Shown here: in pieces, positions 12,301 through 24,900 of the stretch
Position numbering within the stretch: position 1 is the first letter of the stretch
Layout of the letters: each line of letters begins with the position of its first letter
NCBI RefSeq assembly: GCF_037975245.1
Contig: NC_092569.1
Coordinates: forward strand, 221,001 to 285,000
Source of the DNA: Apostichopus japonicus
Lineage: Eukaryota > Echinodermata > Holothuroidea > Aspidochirotida > Stichopodidae
Direction: 5' to 3'
DNA length: 64,000 bases
The notes under the pieces: generated by a model
Told to the model about the DNA's origin: nothing
Databases searched by the model: none
The model's input: only the letters and a program-made list of their open reading frames with translations
Made by a program: the position numbers and the translations under genes

Positions 12301-15300
12301 ACATTGGAATCCTCTGTCTGTGAGATTTATTAGATTAAACCATCTGAACCAAACATAATTACACAAGTATACTGACTAAGAAAAGCCTGTATTCTACAAA
12401 TTTAATATTCGTATTCTTTGTTATCTAAACTTCTGAAGTCTATGCCTAAAGCCGGCCGCACACTGCCCTATTCAACTTGACCTTTGCAACTTGAGAAGTC
12501 CTGGATAGTCAGCAGTGTGCCTGTTCTTAAGCATTTATAATCATATCTTTAAGAAGTGTAGGCTTCAGTACTGTAGACTGTAGAAATAAAGATCAAAACT
12601 TCATCACTCCAGAGACCTGACTAAAGTATAAGTTTCTGTCACCAATTTTCTGTTCGTTCCTTCAGTTGACTTTGGAGGGGGGGGGGGGGGAATAGGCTAA
12701 TGGCAGAGGTGATAACGTGGGCAGGGGGGAGGAATGGGCTGATGGCAGAGGTGATAACGTGGGGAGGGGGGGGGAATAGGCTAATGGCAGAGGTGATAAC
12801 GTGGGCAGGGGGGAGGAATGGGCTAATGGCAGAGGTGATAATGTGGGGAAGGGGGAGGAATGGGCTGATGGCAGAGGTGATAACGTGGGGAGGGGGGAGG
12901 ACTGGGCTAATGGTAGAGGTGATAACGGGGGGAGGGGGGGAGGAATGGGCTCATGGCAGAGGTGATCCTGCAGAGATCCTGATACAGCAAAAAAACTCAC
13001 CATAAATTCTAAAGGCATATTCCGCTTTGACGCTTTTAGGAGCAGAGTCACTGAAGACAGAGGCCATGTCCAAGAAATCTTCAAAGTTCATTGAACTGTC
13101 CTCTTCAGATGAAAACACAGCACATATTCTATCCTTAAATGGATTCACCTTTAAATTTAAGACAGAGAGACAGTGTTGTAATATTCGTACTGTATGAGGC
13201 TATGATATTCAGCCAGAGAGACAGTGTTGTAATATCATACTGTATGAGGCTATGATATTCAGCCAGAGAGACAGTGTTGTAATATACGTACTGTATGAGG
13301 CTATGATATTCAGCCAGAGAGACAGTGTTGTAATATACGTACTGTATGAGGCTATGGTATTCAGACAGAGAGACAGTGTTGTAATATACGTACTGTATGA
13401 GGCTATGGTATTCAGACAGAGAGACAGTGTTGTAATAAACGTACTGTATGAGGCTATGGTATTCAGCCAGAGAGACAGTGTTGTAATATACGTACAGTAT
13501 GAGGCTATGATATTCAGACAGAGAGACAGTGCTGTAATATACGTACTGTATGAGGCTATGATATTCAGCTAGACTTTTTCAATGAATGAAGACTATAACT
13601 ATTAAATTAAGATTCCATGTGGTTTTGATTAAGAGCTAAGAGTCTTCTTCATAACAGTATTAAAGTGTGATTTTAAGCAAAATATCCGCCATAGTTTAAA
13701 GAAAGAAAAAGAAAACTATCAGTGCTAGTAATGTTCTTTTTCAGGATATTCAGCCTTAAATTATGTTTAACCTCTGGAATGTGGGTTACATGATAATGTT
13801 AATCAATTGATTATCAAATCTTATAACTTAACTAAAACATGATCCTTTAACTGGATATACACAATAGAGTATATTTGAAGACATTTCAGCACCATTTGGA
13901 ACACTGACATATTGCAATTATCCTAAACATGTTATTTGAAGTTACAATTTAAGTCTTATTTTGTCCGATTTGGTTTTGTGTTGCACCTGACCTAATGGTT
14001 GTGTGTTCAAGTTTAGTCCAGCCCGTTTTAATGATCATGAGCCACAGATCATGTTTATAATAATAATAATATTGTGTACACTTGGTATTGCGCCGGTATC
14101 CATCCGAAGACGCTCATGGCGCATAATGTAATATTGTGACGAGCCCGCTTCCTCCGATAGTAAAACTATATCGGGACTCGCGATAGAAAGGTACTGGGAT
14201 ATCTTGATGCCGTATTTATGCTTCTTCAGGAGATGTCTCGAACGGGCGAAAACAATGAGTTCACAGAAAAACAATTTGACAAGATCGGATTTGATTAATG
14301 ATTCGGTATAATTTCTTCTCTGTCGATTCTCTTTACAAATAAAACTAAATTACAATGATTTGACTTGACTTGACTCCGTCAATTAAACAATTAGGAGTGA
14401 TGAAATAGTAACGAAGCAATGACGAAGCGACGAACTGATCACGGAGCGCTGACGGAGTGATAAATTTGCTGACCAAGTGATAAACTTTCGGCCTCCTTTT
14501 CCTTTTATACCTTACTTCTATAAAATCCCTCTGCGCACAATCAGTAGGCAGCCAATAACCTGACCATCCTGTATTAACTTAACGATATAAAAATACTGTA
14601 AGTGCGCTGGCACTGATCTGCCCTGATTGGTTGGGAGTTTGGAAGTCCATCCCCTTTCTATGGAAACTTCCATACCACGTGAGAGAACCTTCTCGAATGT
14701 TCCACAGACATAATGGAATCTATTTTGGGAAAAGGCCCTGTACCAAGATTCAATAAGATAGTTAAAACTTCTCGTGGGAAAACTGAATCCATGACCTAGA
14801 TAAATACATAAGAGGCCTGTAAGGTGTCTCGATGGAGTGTTTCGGTAACATCAGAGATGGCATCACTATTTCATAACAATAAGTCAGTTCTAAGCAAGTA
14901 AAAGTGGTATAGAAATACAACCTAAACTGACATGAGTGTTTTATAACTTATCAAATATGTGTTGTGCCGAAAGTAATCCATTAACTACATACAAATCTAA
15001 CAATTTCAAAATTTAATGAGTTTTACTTCAATATTTGAAAGTTTCTATAATATATCTTTTACTTTTTAAACATCTGATTGCATAAATACTTCATTTATTT
15101 TTTACCTGGAGTTCTGGAAGGGAAAGAATGGTATCCTTGTTGAGTCTCACATTTTTGTTTTGTCTGACTTTATCTGTATCCAGAGCAAGGAACCGTTTGT
15201 AACAACTGTAAAAGGATATAAAAACAATATGAAATGTGACTACAAGTAGCTAAGGGTGCATTGCTATTGCCCCCTAATCTTAGGGCCGAGGGCAACAGAC

Positions 15301-17507
15301 GTGTTTGCCACTTTTTTTCTGCAAGATCATGTAAATGCTTCAAAACATTTAGCAGTTTAACTGGAACTTTAGATGCAAACAAAATGGTCATTTCAGTAAC
15401 TGTATTGCAATAGTTATCATTTTCTACACTTCCTGCACACATTAAAAAGGTGAAGTTAATGCAATTCTTATTCTAGGCCTGTGCCTTTCTCAGTCTTGAC
15501 AAGTTTTTACCCTTCCATTATCCTGAAACAGTGTATTGGATTTTGTAATCAAAATTGTTCACACAAGCCCATCATCATGGATAACCATAAATTCACATGA
15601 ATCATTATTACAAAGCTTTGATACTGTTAGTAAATTGACATTCTGTGTTATTAAGGGATGCACCTTGTTGATCAAAATTATTGCAGGAGTTTAGGACCAA
15701 ACAGAATTTGAAATGGAATTAAAAATTCTCTGAAAAATTCAGAGCTTTTTTAGGTTCTACAAAGACTTAACTGTAATTAAACAATATGAATCCAACAAAG
15801 AGACGATTCCAACACCGACAGACAGACAGACAAACTCAAGAACCAATGAATCACATGCATACAGTGTACATTTTATTCACTGTTGGCAACTTGGCTATGC
15901 ACTGAACATACAGAAAATCAAGTAGCATTAATTTGCTGAACATTCTTTTTCACAAATATTCCATTCATAGAAGAAATGGCAGAAAGAAAATGTCATATAG
16001 AAACTGCAACATGGCAAATTTGTCAGTTCAAAGTTAGGAATTTAAGCATGACTAACTTCTGTTAGCTATTAAAGCATAGCCTATTCATTGTACTTACTGT
16101 AGAATTTCCTTTTTGCTGAAGTAAGTGAGATCCTGTGAAGAAAAATAAGTTGTAAGCATAAAATGTTACAAAGAATGTATTTTATTTTGTAATACACCAG
16201 TGTTTCAGTTGGAACCCATATCCTGATGGTACATATTTGGTAGCATAGTGTACCATCTCAAATTTTTCCTGAACATTATAACCTAGATTAATTTACATCA
16301 TATTGGGACATATATTGTGTCACTTATTTCTAAATATGCACACCCCCCCCCTCTCCCTGGCTCCCAATCAACATTGTAATTTAATATAAAAAAAATCATC
16401 TTGCATTACTTCAAAACAAAAAGACTTGTGAAAGGACCATCTTCAACTTAATGTTTTAACAACAAATTTGGCACAAAAGGAAATATATGAATAATTACAG
16501 AATAGACTGACAATCTCAGTGATCAAACCTTAATATGTTTTTGTACACACATTTCCCTGTACTCTATAGAGAATCATTCGTACCATCTGCAGCAAACAGT
16601 GGCACCAAAACAACAGTGCCACAATACTCTGTAAAAGTTGGCGGCAGCACTTACATACCAAAGGTGTTCAAATGATGAAAGACGTTTACTTCTATGTTAG
16701 AGTATAAAGGTTAACAATGTTTTTACAGCTTTTACTATAATTACAGATTTTGTGCAAACAAACCAATGCAACCATGCATAGCATACTAGGTTATACTAGC
16801 CTAGACAACACAACTATACATAGTATACTAGGTTATAGTGTCCTTCATACAAAATCAACCAATTTTTAGAAATCCTTGTCAGGTCACCTCTTGGATTTAG
16901 CTCATTTTTAAGAACTGAAATTGGTACTTTGTGATAGGGGCACACTGGGTCACACAAAAGGGGGTGTGGCAACTCAACTTTAAACTCTGTAACTCCAAAA
17001 GTACAAGGCTGAGGGATGCTCAAAGTTTGCAGACCTTCCTAATTTACTAATATCTACAAATGAGCCAAATCCATGGGGGTGACCTGCCAAGCCATTTGTT
17101 GATTTGGTATAGTTCACTGTCACAAGTTGCAATCAACAGTTTTCAATCACTAGTATATAATCGTTACATCTTAACTGACTTAGGCTAATTCCGCGCTGAT
17201 TTTTATTGGGAGTAGTCAACAGCTATTTCAAAGATTCCTTTGGTTCCAACGTTAGGTCTGCAATGACGTGTAATGAGTATCGACATATTCGCGTAACTAG
17301 TACTCGGCGAACCATTTGTCCATTTGTTGCATAGCCAATGCCTAGTTAGAACAAGGTACTATCGTCCTAGCCTAATGTCAAGCCTAAACTAAGATTTTTC
17401 GATGATATGAATTAGCCTACTATCGATCGTTTAGTATGCAAACATAGTATACCTACCTGATATTCCTCCAACTCTGCCTTTGTGAATTGACTCTGTGATC
17501 CACCCAT
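3331..17507 (-). CDS. CIB1: Calcium- and integrin-binding protein, CIB1-like (7 exons)
   Basis: Small EF-hand regulator; in the known family CIB1 binds integrin alpha tails and kinases in a calcium-dependent way at membranes. Coding exons, in transcript order: 17507-17457, 16132-16098, 15205-15106, 13148-13001, 11635-11526, 4427-4339, 3343-3331. All junctions are GT-AG and phases agree, giving 181 residues (human CIB1 has 191, from memory). The start MGGSQSQF fits an N-myristoylation signal (Gly2, Ser6). EF-hand 3 is residues 112-123 ([12 protein letters not shown], Asp at position 12 as in CIB1). EF-hand 4 is 154-165 ([12 protein letters not shown], with Asp where Gly is usual). NPFKDRI and [13 protein letters not shown] are family hallmarks and favour CIB1 over CIB2. 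The tail, DFLKIRL, is about three residues shorter than the usual DF(A/L)S(S/T)F.I.. ending. Introns 3, 4 and 5 are packed with minisatellites, and the exon-6 donor edge is duplicated. Confidence 0.9.
3931..4385. repeat. 117-bp tandem repeat containing the CIB1 exon-6 edge, 4 copies
   Basis: CCTAGGTTGAGATCAG starts four units at 3935, 4052, 4168 and 4285 (spacing 117, 116, 117). Each unit carries a minus-strand copy of the 3' part of exon 6 of the CIB1-like gene, including its splice donor. The right-most unit (4285-4385) is the real exon edge. The other three lie downstream in the transcript, in intron 6. They lack the 5' half of the exon and its acceptor. The donor is intact in the second and third units and weakened in the left-most. 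Confidence 0.9.
4525..6665. repeat. 42-bp minisatellite, about 51 copies (CIB1 intron 5)
   Basis: The unit includes TTGACTGCTGACCAGTCTGT followed by an ACTCATAAGGATGCTATCAT part. Copies differ at a few positions (gta/gtg/tta; aagg/tagg/gagg). Because 42 is a multiple of three and the unit has no stop in some frames, both strands show long open frames with a 14-residue period. These are not genes. The array ends 98 bp upstream, in transcript terms, of the exon-6 acceptor at 4428. Confidence 0.95.
7585..9566. repeat. 38-bp minisatellite, about 52 copies (CIB1 intron 5)
   Basis: The unit contains ATAGCATGTCCCCTCTCCCA followed by AACTGTGTATGATATCTG. Variants include CCCCACCCC, CCCCGCTCCC and single-base length changes. 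Three units give 114 bp, so three frames cycle and produce a 38-residue pseudo-protein repeat on the minus strand. The array is interrupted at 9567 by a transposon and resumes at 10309. Confidence 0.95.
9567..10308 (+). mobile_element. Non-autonomous TIR transposon inside the 38-bp array
   Basis: The element begins CAGGGTTCTGCC and ends GGCGGAACCCTG, a 12-bp terminal inverted repeat with one mismatch. It is flanked on both sides by GATATC (9561-9566 and 10309-10314), a 6-bp duplication of array sequence. Near the left end, CCGGTCGG/CCGACC words recur in both orientations. A shared hairpin module lies at 10172-10272. No transposase is visible. The TIR looks hAT-like, but hAT elements normally duplicate 8 bp, so the superfamily is open. 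Confidence 0.8.
10172..10272 (+). repeat. Subterminal hairpin module, copy 1
   Basis: About 100 bp, from 'tactcgggaagggccg' to 'cgcttagatagt'. The core GCGCCAACCGATGGTGGCGC folds into a hairpin (GCGCC pairs with GGCGC). It ends 36 bp before the right end of the element at 10308. Other copies: 26741-26840, 55439-55537, 56055-56153, 56215-56314. Confidence 0.85.
10309..10425. repeat. 38-bp minisatellite, right remnant (about 3 copies)
   Basis: The array of 7585-9566 continues here after the transposon, with the same ATAGCATGTCCCC and AACTGTGTATGATATC words. The three units carry private changes, such as a long C run at 10363. Confidence 0.92.
10595..10850. repeat. 21/22-bp minisatellite (CIB1 intron 5)
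   Basis: Units alternate between AAGGACATTAATACTCAC plus 3 bp and AAGGACATTATAAACTCACAGC. About a dozen copies. The 'ggacaat...actcatac' words pass gradually into the 33-bp array that follows, suggesting a common origin. Confidence 0.85.
10851..11365. repeat. 33-bp minisatellite, about 13 copies (CIB1 intron 5)
   Basis: The unit reads CAAAGACAATTCTACTTGTA followed by CTCTTACTCATAC. The left part is shorter and more degenerate. It ends about 160 bp from exon 5 of the CIB1-like gene, on the donor side (donor at 11525/11526). Open frames across it on both strands are repeat artefacts. Confidence 0.9.
12676..12965. repeat. G-rich minisatellite of about 41 bp, 7 copies (CIB1 intron 4)
   Basis: GGCAGAGGTGATAACGTGG alternates with runs of G (GGGGAGGGGGG). 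It lies 35 bp downstream of the exon-4 splice donor in transcript terms (donor at 13000). The transcript strand is therefore C-rich here, and the plus strand has G runs that could form quadruplexes. Confidence 0.88.
13150..13572. repeat. 51-bp minisatellite touching CIB1 exon 4 acceptor, about 8 copies
   Basis: The unit contains AGCCAGAGAGACAGTGTTGT and 'acgtactgtatgaggctatgatatt'. Read on the transcript strand, the AGAGAGACAG part becomes a CTGTCTCTCT pyrimidine tract. The first copy sits directly against the exon-4 acceptor (AG at 13149-13150), so repeat sequence supplies the polypyrimidine tract of that splice site. Confidence 0.9.
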
Positions 17508-18996
17508 TGCGTTCGGAGGAATAAATACGGTGATGGAGAAACAAGAATTATTATTAAGAATTTAACTTCACTGATATGATGCTGTTACTTGTTAGTGTTA
17601 CGTACTAGGTTACTTCCTCAACCTATTATCAATGTTGTTATTTCGCCGTTCGCATCCGGATTCTATAGCGAAAGACAAGTAAACTGCGTTGATGAACATT
17701 GATTCTACCAGCCACTATTGAAAGTAATCTACGTATTACATTACAAAAGCAAGTGACGCTGTACCTGTGTACGTACCTTTTCCCACAGTTTCAACCGCGG
17801 AATTTTTACACACACATGGATTTGTGAAAAGAAATAATTTGTTTAGTTTTCATACAACTACACATCAAAGTAAACTAGGTCTAGGCTACATCACAGGAAA
17901 CATAAATGATTGATTATTGGTATGTGCGGAATGATGCAGACGCACATCCAGAGAGGTGCTTGTGGGTGGGGAGCGGGGGGGGGTGGATATGGAGGGTGTA
18001 GTTGTCATTCTACCACCATTGCTTGTACTATTTTAAAAGCAACAGAAAAACATACGGTAAACCAAGTATCTTGACTACAAACATAACCCATCACCTGTTT
18101 ATTTATTTTATCAATGAATTTATTTATTCAGTTAGAAAACTATACAACGTTACTTTTTTGTTTACTTCTGAACCATAAGGCTTTCCTATAAAATCATCAC
18201 ATATTGTCATCCACTCACCTTACAAAACATTACAATCGTTCTGAAGATTTTGCGCAAGATCTGGCGCCAGAAATCCAGTGCTTCGGGTAGGTGGGGCTCG
18301 TCATCCCTGGAGGGTAGCTCACCTAGGAGAAGGAAACTCTAATTTCAAACCCAGGTAGATGGGGCCTGTTAACCTGGGAACGCCACTCATCTAGGAGAAG
18401 GGAAACTTCAACCTCAAACCTCCGCTGCCTTGCAGCATACTCTATTTAGGGAAAGGCTTCAGGAGTAAACCTCTAGGAAAAATCCGGAGTGGAGCCCCTA
18501 AGGCGGTTGGTTCATCGCCTTCGATTTCCTTCCGGCAGTTCCTGCAACCAAGCTGATGCCAGACGCACTGCTCTGCTTTCCTCTGGACGACATCGGCGAG
18601 GAAGAGAGGGGGATCTTGTCGCATTCGCAACCCAGGATCTCCTCAGACTTGCCCAGGCTTTGTGCCATGGAGAGGGAATGACGAATTATTAATTCGTTAT
18701 CACGAATTATTATTTCGTTATAACGGATTATTAATTCGTAATTATGAATTATTATTTCGTAATTACGAATTATTAATTCGTCATAACGGATTATTAAATT
18801 CGTTATTGCGAATTATTAATATTTGTTGTTTGGCACTAATGGGCTTTCGCAAATAGGTAACTCATAGGTATAGTAGCAGTTAATCTTTCGCGAATGTCGA
18901 ACGAGTTACTCACACTCGGAATAGAATAGAACGTGGAATAAGTAACTCACAGCGGTCCCTCGAAGCAGGGAGTTGTTCCATAACAACTCCGCTAGT
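17508..18996. other. Intergenic: CIB1 upstream side, unidentified repeat, A/T palindromes
   Basis: The promoter and 5' UTR of the minus-strand CIB1-like gene should start here, though no core promoter motif is clear. The stretch 18260-18680 is unusually G/C-rich and looks like an unidentified dispersed repeat (blocks 'aggagaaggaaact', 'cctcaaacctccgctgcc'). From 18680 to 18810, ATTATTAATTCGTTAT-type words alternate in both orientations, making imperfect A/T palindromes. No coding exon is seen. Confidence 0.4.
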
Positions 18997-20418
18997 ACCT
19001 ATGGCAAGCTGTTTTAACATTTACCTCGTTTTCTACTTAAGTAGAACCAATTCCACTTAAGGAGAATACAATTAAACTTAAGTGAAATACAATTTAGCTT
19101 AAGTGAAATTAATTGAACTTAAGTAGAATTGCATTTAACTTAAGTTTAATTGTATTCCACTTAAGTAAAATAACCACTTTCTTTTAAGCTTAAGTTAAAT
19201 TCAATTTCACTTTAACTTAATTGTATTCTACTTAAGTTAAATACAATTCTACTTAAGTAAAATTTAATTTAGCTTAATTTAAGTGTCATTCTTTTTCTAC
19301 TTAAGTAAAATAAAAATGCACCTAAGCTAAATACAATTGTATTTATTTGGAAAATTCAATGCTACTGAAGTAAAATACAATTTAGCTTAAGTGGAATTGA
19401 AGGATCGGTCATATGGCAAGCCGTTTTTAACATTTACCTCGTGCGGAGAAGTCGTTGGTCTGGGTACAATGTTTACATGGGTACCATGCCTTGTGGTACT
19501 ACTACTACTAGTACCACTGCTTGGTGGTATTTCGTGTTGTAGTCGTTCCCTTGCCCTCAAAAGTGCCCTTCCAACTGCATCAGCTGTAACATATTGTACT
19601 CATTCTACAGTATTGTATTTTACACCACCCTTTAGCAACCACAATATGTCCTGTTGTAACCACCAACCTACCCTAAGAAGCATGGGGCTGTGGTCACTCT
19701 TAGGAATGTTTGTATATGACGCATGTTAGTAGAAGTAGTTAAGAACAATGAGTGTGTATAATGAGACACTCTGAATACAGAAGTCAAAGCCATAACAACT
19801 CCTCTTCGAATCATCTCTTGTATAATTATCATCAAGAATATTACATCAGCAACAGTTTGCAACGATTGATTGGCCGGCTGCATTTTCCGAATGTCTAACG
19901 TTCAGTGTAAACGTAGTTTTGCTTATATTGCTAGGTGTAAGTATGGTGTTATGTTCGTACATATACTCGCCCCAAACCACGTGTGGCCATCTGAAAAAGT
20001 TAACTTTCTGTTCCTTGCAAGTGACGTTTTTTTTTCGTGTCGCTACAAAACGCAGACAGTAATGAAACGTGATACCTTAATTGTTATATGTAGCTGGACC
20101 TGAGATGTCCATCGCTGTATCGTTTGTATACTGTGCTGTGGGTATTGACCGCAGCTGTATGTACTGACTGTACACTAGTGTCTAATTACCGAGGGGTAGC
20201 AAGCTGTGTGTGTATTTTCTGCGATCGATGGTAGTGTTTAACACTTCTGTTACGCCTCATTCGAATCTATGTCAAATTACCGGCATTAGACGTTTCTTTT
20301 TGCGCGAGTCTTCACACCCTTTAAGTGCAATTAATTTCACTTAATTGTATTCTACTTAAGTGGAATTAATTCTACTTAAGTAGAATAGCGAGGTAAATGT
20401 TAAAACGGCTTGCCATAA
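18997..20418. mobile_element. Inverted-repeat element rich in CTTAAG words
   Basis: The left end TATGGCAAGCTGTTTTAACA, continuing into TTTACCTCG and TTCTACTTAAGTAGAA, reappears inverted at the right end (about 20339-20418). The terminal similarity extends about 90 bp. A second left-like end at 19411-19441 suggests an internal duplication or nesting. Subterminal DNA (19030-19400 and 20330-20390) is built from CTTAAGT and its complement. Flanks GTACC and ATACC match at 4 of 5 positions, so the target duplication is unsettled. No transposase is recognisable; the ORF at 19391-19729 shows no known domain. Confidence 0.6.
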
Positions 20419-20799
20419 TACCTGCCCTGTACCCGAAACCTTCGAAAAAGACGAACAGGGTGACACTGCTGATCTGCCACAATGACGCCACGGCAAGAAC
20501 ACTGATAATTTGCTCGTCGTTATCTAATAATAATATCGTACCAGAGCAAGTCAGAAATGCCCGTGCCATATTAATCTGTAGAAATGATTATTACCTAGTT
20601 ATTAATTATCTAGACCTTTGTCACTATAGCCTGGTACCTTGTATTACTTCAATAGTCTGCATAGGCCTAGTTAACCTTTACCCTGTACTTCTAAGTTCTA
20701 TAGTACTAGCTAGTACAAGGCCTACTTACTCTAATCTTAGGTGGTGATATACCCCAGCATAGGCTTCTTCCAGTAGCCTAGGCCTAGGTGTAACTAAGG

Positions 20800-21259
20800 T
20801 GAGGTGACCATATTTGCCTGACTCGAATCAGGGACATTTATTGCGTGACTGATATGAGGGAGGGGTCTAAGGGGTTATGGAAAATTTTCAAGTGCCTAAC
20901 GTGCTTAGATGTAAAATGGTGATACTTAGAAGCACTTTTTAAATCAATTTTATTTTCAAAAATGTAGCTTTTTCTTCGATGAAATTTACTTACTTTAAGA
21001 AAGAGTGCTAGGCTAGATCGATCTATCATATTTTAACAGTGTTTACACTGGGCCATCTAAAATACTGGTTAGTTCCGTTCTGCGACTGCACACTTGACAA
21101 AATCTTGTTTTTATAATTATTTTACTAATAATGTGGGATATTTTGAAATTCCTGAACATTTTGACGAATCGGGGACATTTTCGGGAACAATTGTTCATTG
21201 GGGACATCACACTGTAATCGGGGACTGTCCCCGAAAATTGGGGACGTCTGGTCACCTTA
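20800..21259. mobile_element. Non-autonomous hAT-like element, 460 bp
   Basis: The ends are TGAGGTGACCATA and, inverted, TAAGGTGACCAGA. An identical 8-bp target duplication AACTAAGG flanks it (20792-20799 and 21260-21267). The right arm carries repeated GGGGAC words, partly as inverted pairs (CCCCGAAAATTGGGGAC). The 8-bp duplication fits the hAT superfamily; no transposase remains. It lies in the intergenic stretch upstream of the CRAT-like gene. Confidence 0.8.
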
Positions 21260-21921
21260 AACTAAGGGGCTTAGGCCTGGTAGGACCTGTTGCAGTAACG
21301 ATAGATCTGCGATTTATTTGAGCTAGTGTAAGAATGTATGTTATGTAAATTGTTCATAAGTACTGTCAAATGAACTCATTTTCATATTGAAACTTATATT
21401 GAAACGATTCGCTGTGTAAGTCAATGTTATTTCTGTTATTTGTATGTTAATTAGTTGCAGTTGCAGCTGTTGTGTTATTCTTGGAAGTTTGGAGGGCCGA
21501 GTCAGGGGTGAGACACTTTGTCAATATGTGAACTTAATGCACGCCGGCAACACATTGTGTATGTTTCCTTTTTCTCGCTCCGCAGGAAAGCCCTCACAGA
21601 TAAGCATAAACTAGAACCATAAATATGCCTGTAACTATTACTAGTGTTATACACTAACTTCATTATGCCTCATAGTCATAGGTTTATCATGTAACGTTAG
21701 CTAACCTCAGAACTTGAACAGGCGGTGCAGAACCTCATTGTTTATTTGGCTGGTAAGCTACAGTACTTTGTTTTGAATATTCAACTTTATTTAAAATGAA
21801 TGAACCAGCATACATTGTGCATGTAGGCTAGGCTGTGCATGTAGTCTAGATTTTGCATGATAACTTGTATAATTAATAGTTTAATATTTTATTTTACAGA
21901 TATCTGGGTTGTTGGTTTAAG

Positions 21922-24900
21922 ATGGATTGTCAATCAAGGATGCATCTCCTGGTAAGTGTTCATTTTGCATAACTTGGTTGGTGTGTTAAATATAATTGAT
22001 ATAATTGTCACTTTTCTCAAATAGTATCAATTTATTATTGTATCATTTGAAAAGTTGCAAGCATTGCGGAGAAGCTGCACAACTGTCTAAACCAAAGACT
22101 GTAGCATTATTGCTGGTTATTTGTAATGCATGACAAGGGTATCATAGATCCAAGTATATCATGTAATGCATGACAAGGGTATCATAGATCCAAGTATATC
22201 ATGTAATGCATGACAAGGGTATCATAGATCCTAGTATATCATGTAATGCATGACAAGGGTATCATAGATCCTAGTATATCATGTAATGCATGACAAGGGT
22301 ATCATAGATCCTAGTATATCATGTAATGCATGACAAGGGTATCATAGATCCTAGTATATCATGTAATGCATGACAAGGGTATCATAGATCCTAGTATATC
22401 ATGTAATGCATGACGAGGGTATCATAGATCCTAGTATATCATGTAATGCATGACAAGGGTATCATAGATCCTAGTATATCATGTAATGCATGACAAGGGT
22501 ATCATAGATCCTAGTATATCATGTAATGCATGACAAGGGTATCATAGATCCTAGTATATCATGTAATGCATGACAAGGGTATCATAGATCCAAGTATATC
22601 ATGTAATGCATGACAAGGGTATCATAGATCCTAGTATATCATGTAATGCATGACAAGGGTATCATAGATCCTAGTATATCATGCATATTAACACGGTACT
22701 GTACAGAACTGATTATTATTATAACCAAAAAGCACGTTTATAGTTTATATTACATTTGGTAAGTGTTTAATAACTGGTTTATGATATATCTGTGGAGTGG
22801 GTAAAATGGAAGCACAAGTAATTATTTTATTCATGCATAATGTGTTAAGTACCACATACATAATCTAACTACCAGCTGCTCATCATGCATAATGTGTTAA
22901 GTACCAGATACCTAATCTAACTACCAGCTCATCATGCATAATGTGTTAAGTACCACATACCTAATCTAACTAGCAGCTGCTCATCATGCATAATGTGTTA
23001 AGTACCAGATACCTAATCTAACTAGCAGCTGCTCATCATGCATGATGTGTTAAGTACCAGATACCTAATCTAACTAGCAGCTCATCATGCATAATGTGTT
23101 AAGTACCACATACCTAATCTAACTAGCAGCTGCTCATCATGCATAATGTGTTAAGTACCAGATACCTAATCTAACTAGCAGCTGCTCATCATGCATAATG
23201 TGTTAAGTACCACATACCTAATCTAACTAGCAGCTGCTCATCATGCATGATGTGTTAAGTACCAGATACCTAATCTAACTAGCAGCTGCTCATCATGCAT
23301 AATGTGTTAAGTACCACATACCTAATCTAACTAGCAGCTGCTCATCATGCATAATGTGTTAAGTACCAGATACAAGTAGCTGCTCATCATGCATGATGTG
23401 TTAAGTACCAGATATCTAATCTAACTAGCAGCTGCTCATCATGCATGATGTGTTAAGTACCAGATACCTAATCTAACTAGCAGCTCATCATGCATAATGT
23501 GTTAAGTACCACATACCTAATCTAACTAGCAGCTGCTCATCATGCATAATGTGTTAAGTACCAGATACCTAATCTAACTAGCAGCTGCTCATCATGCATA
23601 ATGTGTTAATTACCAAATACCTAATCTAACTAGCAGCTGCTCATCATGCATAATGTGTTAAGTACCAGATACAAGTAGCTGCTCATCATGCATGATGTGT
23701 TAAGTACCAGATACTCCCTAATCTAACTACCAGCTGCTCATCATGCATAATGTGTTAAGTACCAGATACAAGTAGCTGCTCATCATGCATGATGTGTTAA
23801 GTACCAGATACTCCCTAATCTAACTAGCAGCTCATCATGCATAATGTGTTAAGTACCACATACCTAATCTAACTAGCAGCTGCTCATCATGCATAATGTG
23901 TTAAGTACCAGATACCTAATCTAACTAGCAGCTGCTCATCATGCATAATGTGTTAATTACCAAATACCTAATCTAACTAGCAGCTGCTCATCATGCATAA
24001 TGTGTTAAGTACCAGATACCTAATCTAACTACCAGCAACTCATCATGCATAATGTGTTAAGTACCAGATACCTAATCTAACTACCAGCTGCTCATCATGC
24101 ATAATGTGTTAAGTACCAGATACCTAATCTAACTAGCAGCTCATCATGCATAATGTGTTAAGTACCAGATACCTAATCTAACTAGCAGCTCATCATGCAT
24201 AATGTGTTAAGTACCACATACCTAATCTAACTAGCAGCTGCTCATCATGCATAATGTGTTAAGTACCAGATACCTAATCTAACTAGCAGCTGCTCATCAT
24301 GCATAATGTGTTAATTACCAAATACCTAATCTAACTAGCAGCTGCTCATCATGCATAATGTGTTAAGTACCAGATACAAGTAGCTGCTCATCATGCATGA
24401 TGTGTTAAGTACCAGATACTCCCTAATCTAACTAGCAGCTGCTCATCATGCATAATGTGTTAAGTACCAGATACAAGTAGCTGCTCATCATGCATGATGT
24501 GTTAAGTACCAGATACTCCCTAATCTAACTAGCAGCTCATCATGCATAATGTGTTAAGTACCACATACCTAATCTAACTAGCAGCTGCTCATCATGCATA
24601 ATGTGTTAAGTACCAGATACCTAATCTAACTAGCAGCTGCTCATCATGCATAATGTGTTAATTACCAAATACCTAATCTAACTAGCAGCTGCTCATCATG
24701 CATAATGTGTTAAGTACCAGATACCTAATCTAACTACCAGCAGCTCATCATGCATAATGTGTTAAGTACCAGATACCTAATCTAACTACCAGCTGCTCAT
24801 CATGCATAATGTGTTAAGTACCAGATACCTAATCTAACTAGCAGCTCATCATGCATAATGTGTTCAGTACCACATACCTAATTTAACTAGCAGCTGCTCA

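Noticed and set aside
18442-18692. Short G/C-rich ORFs on both strands
   Set aside because: They lie in an unidentified repeat with no domain and opposing overlapping frames; nothing supports a gene.
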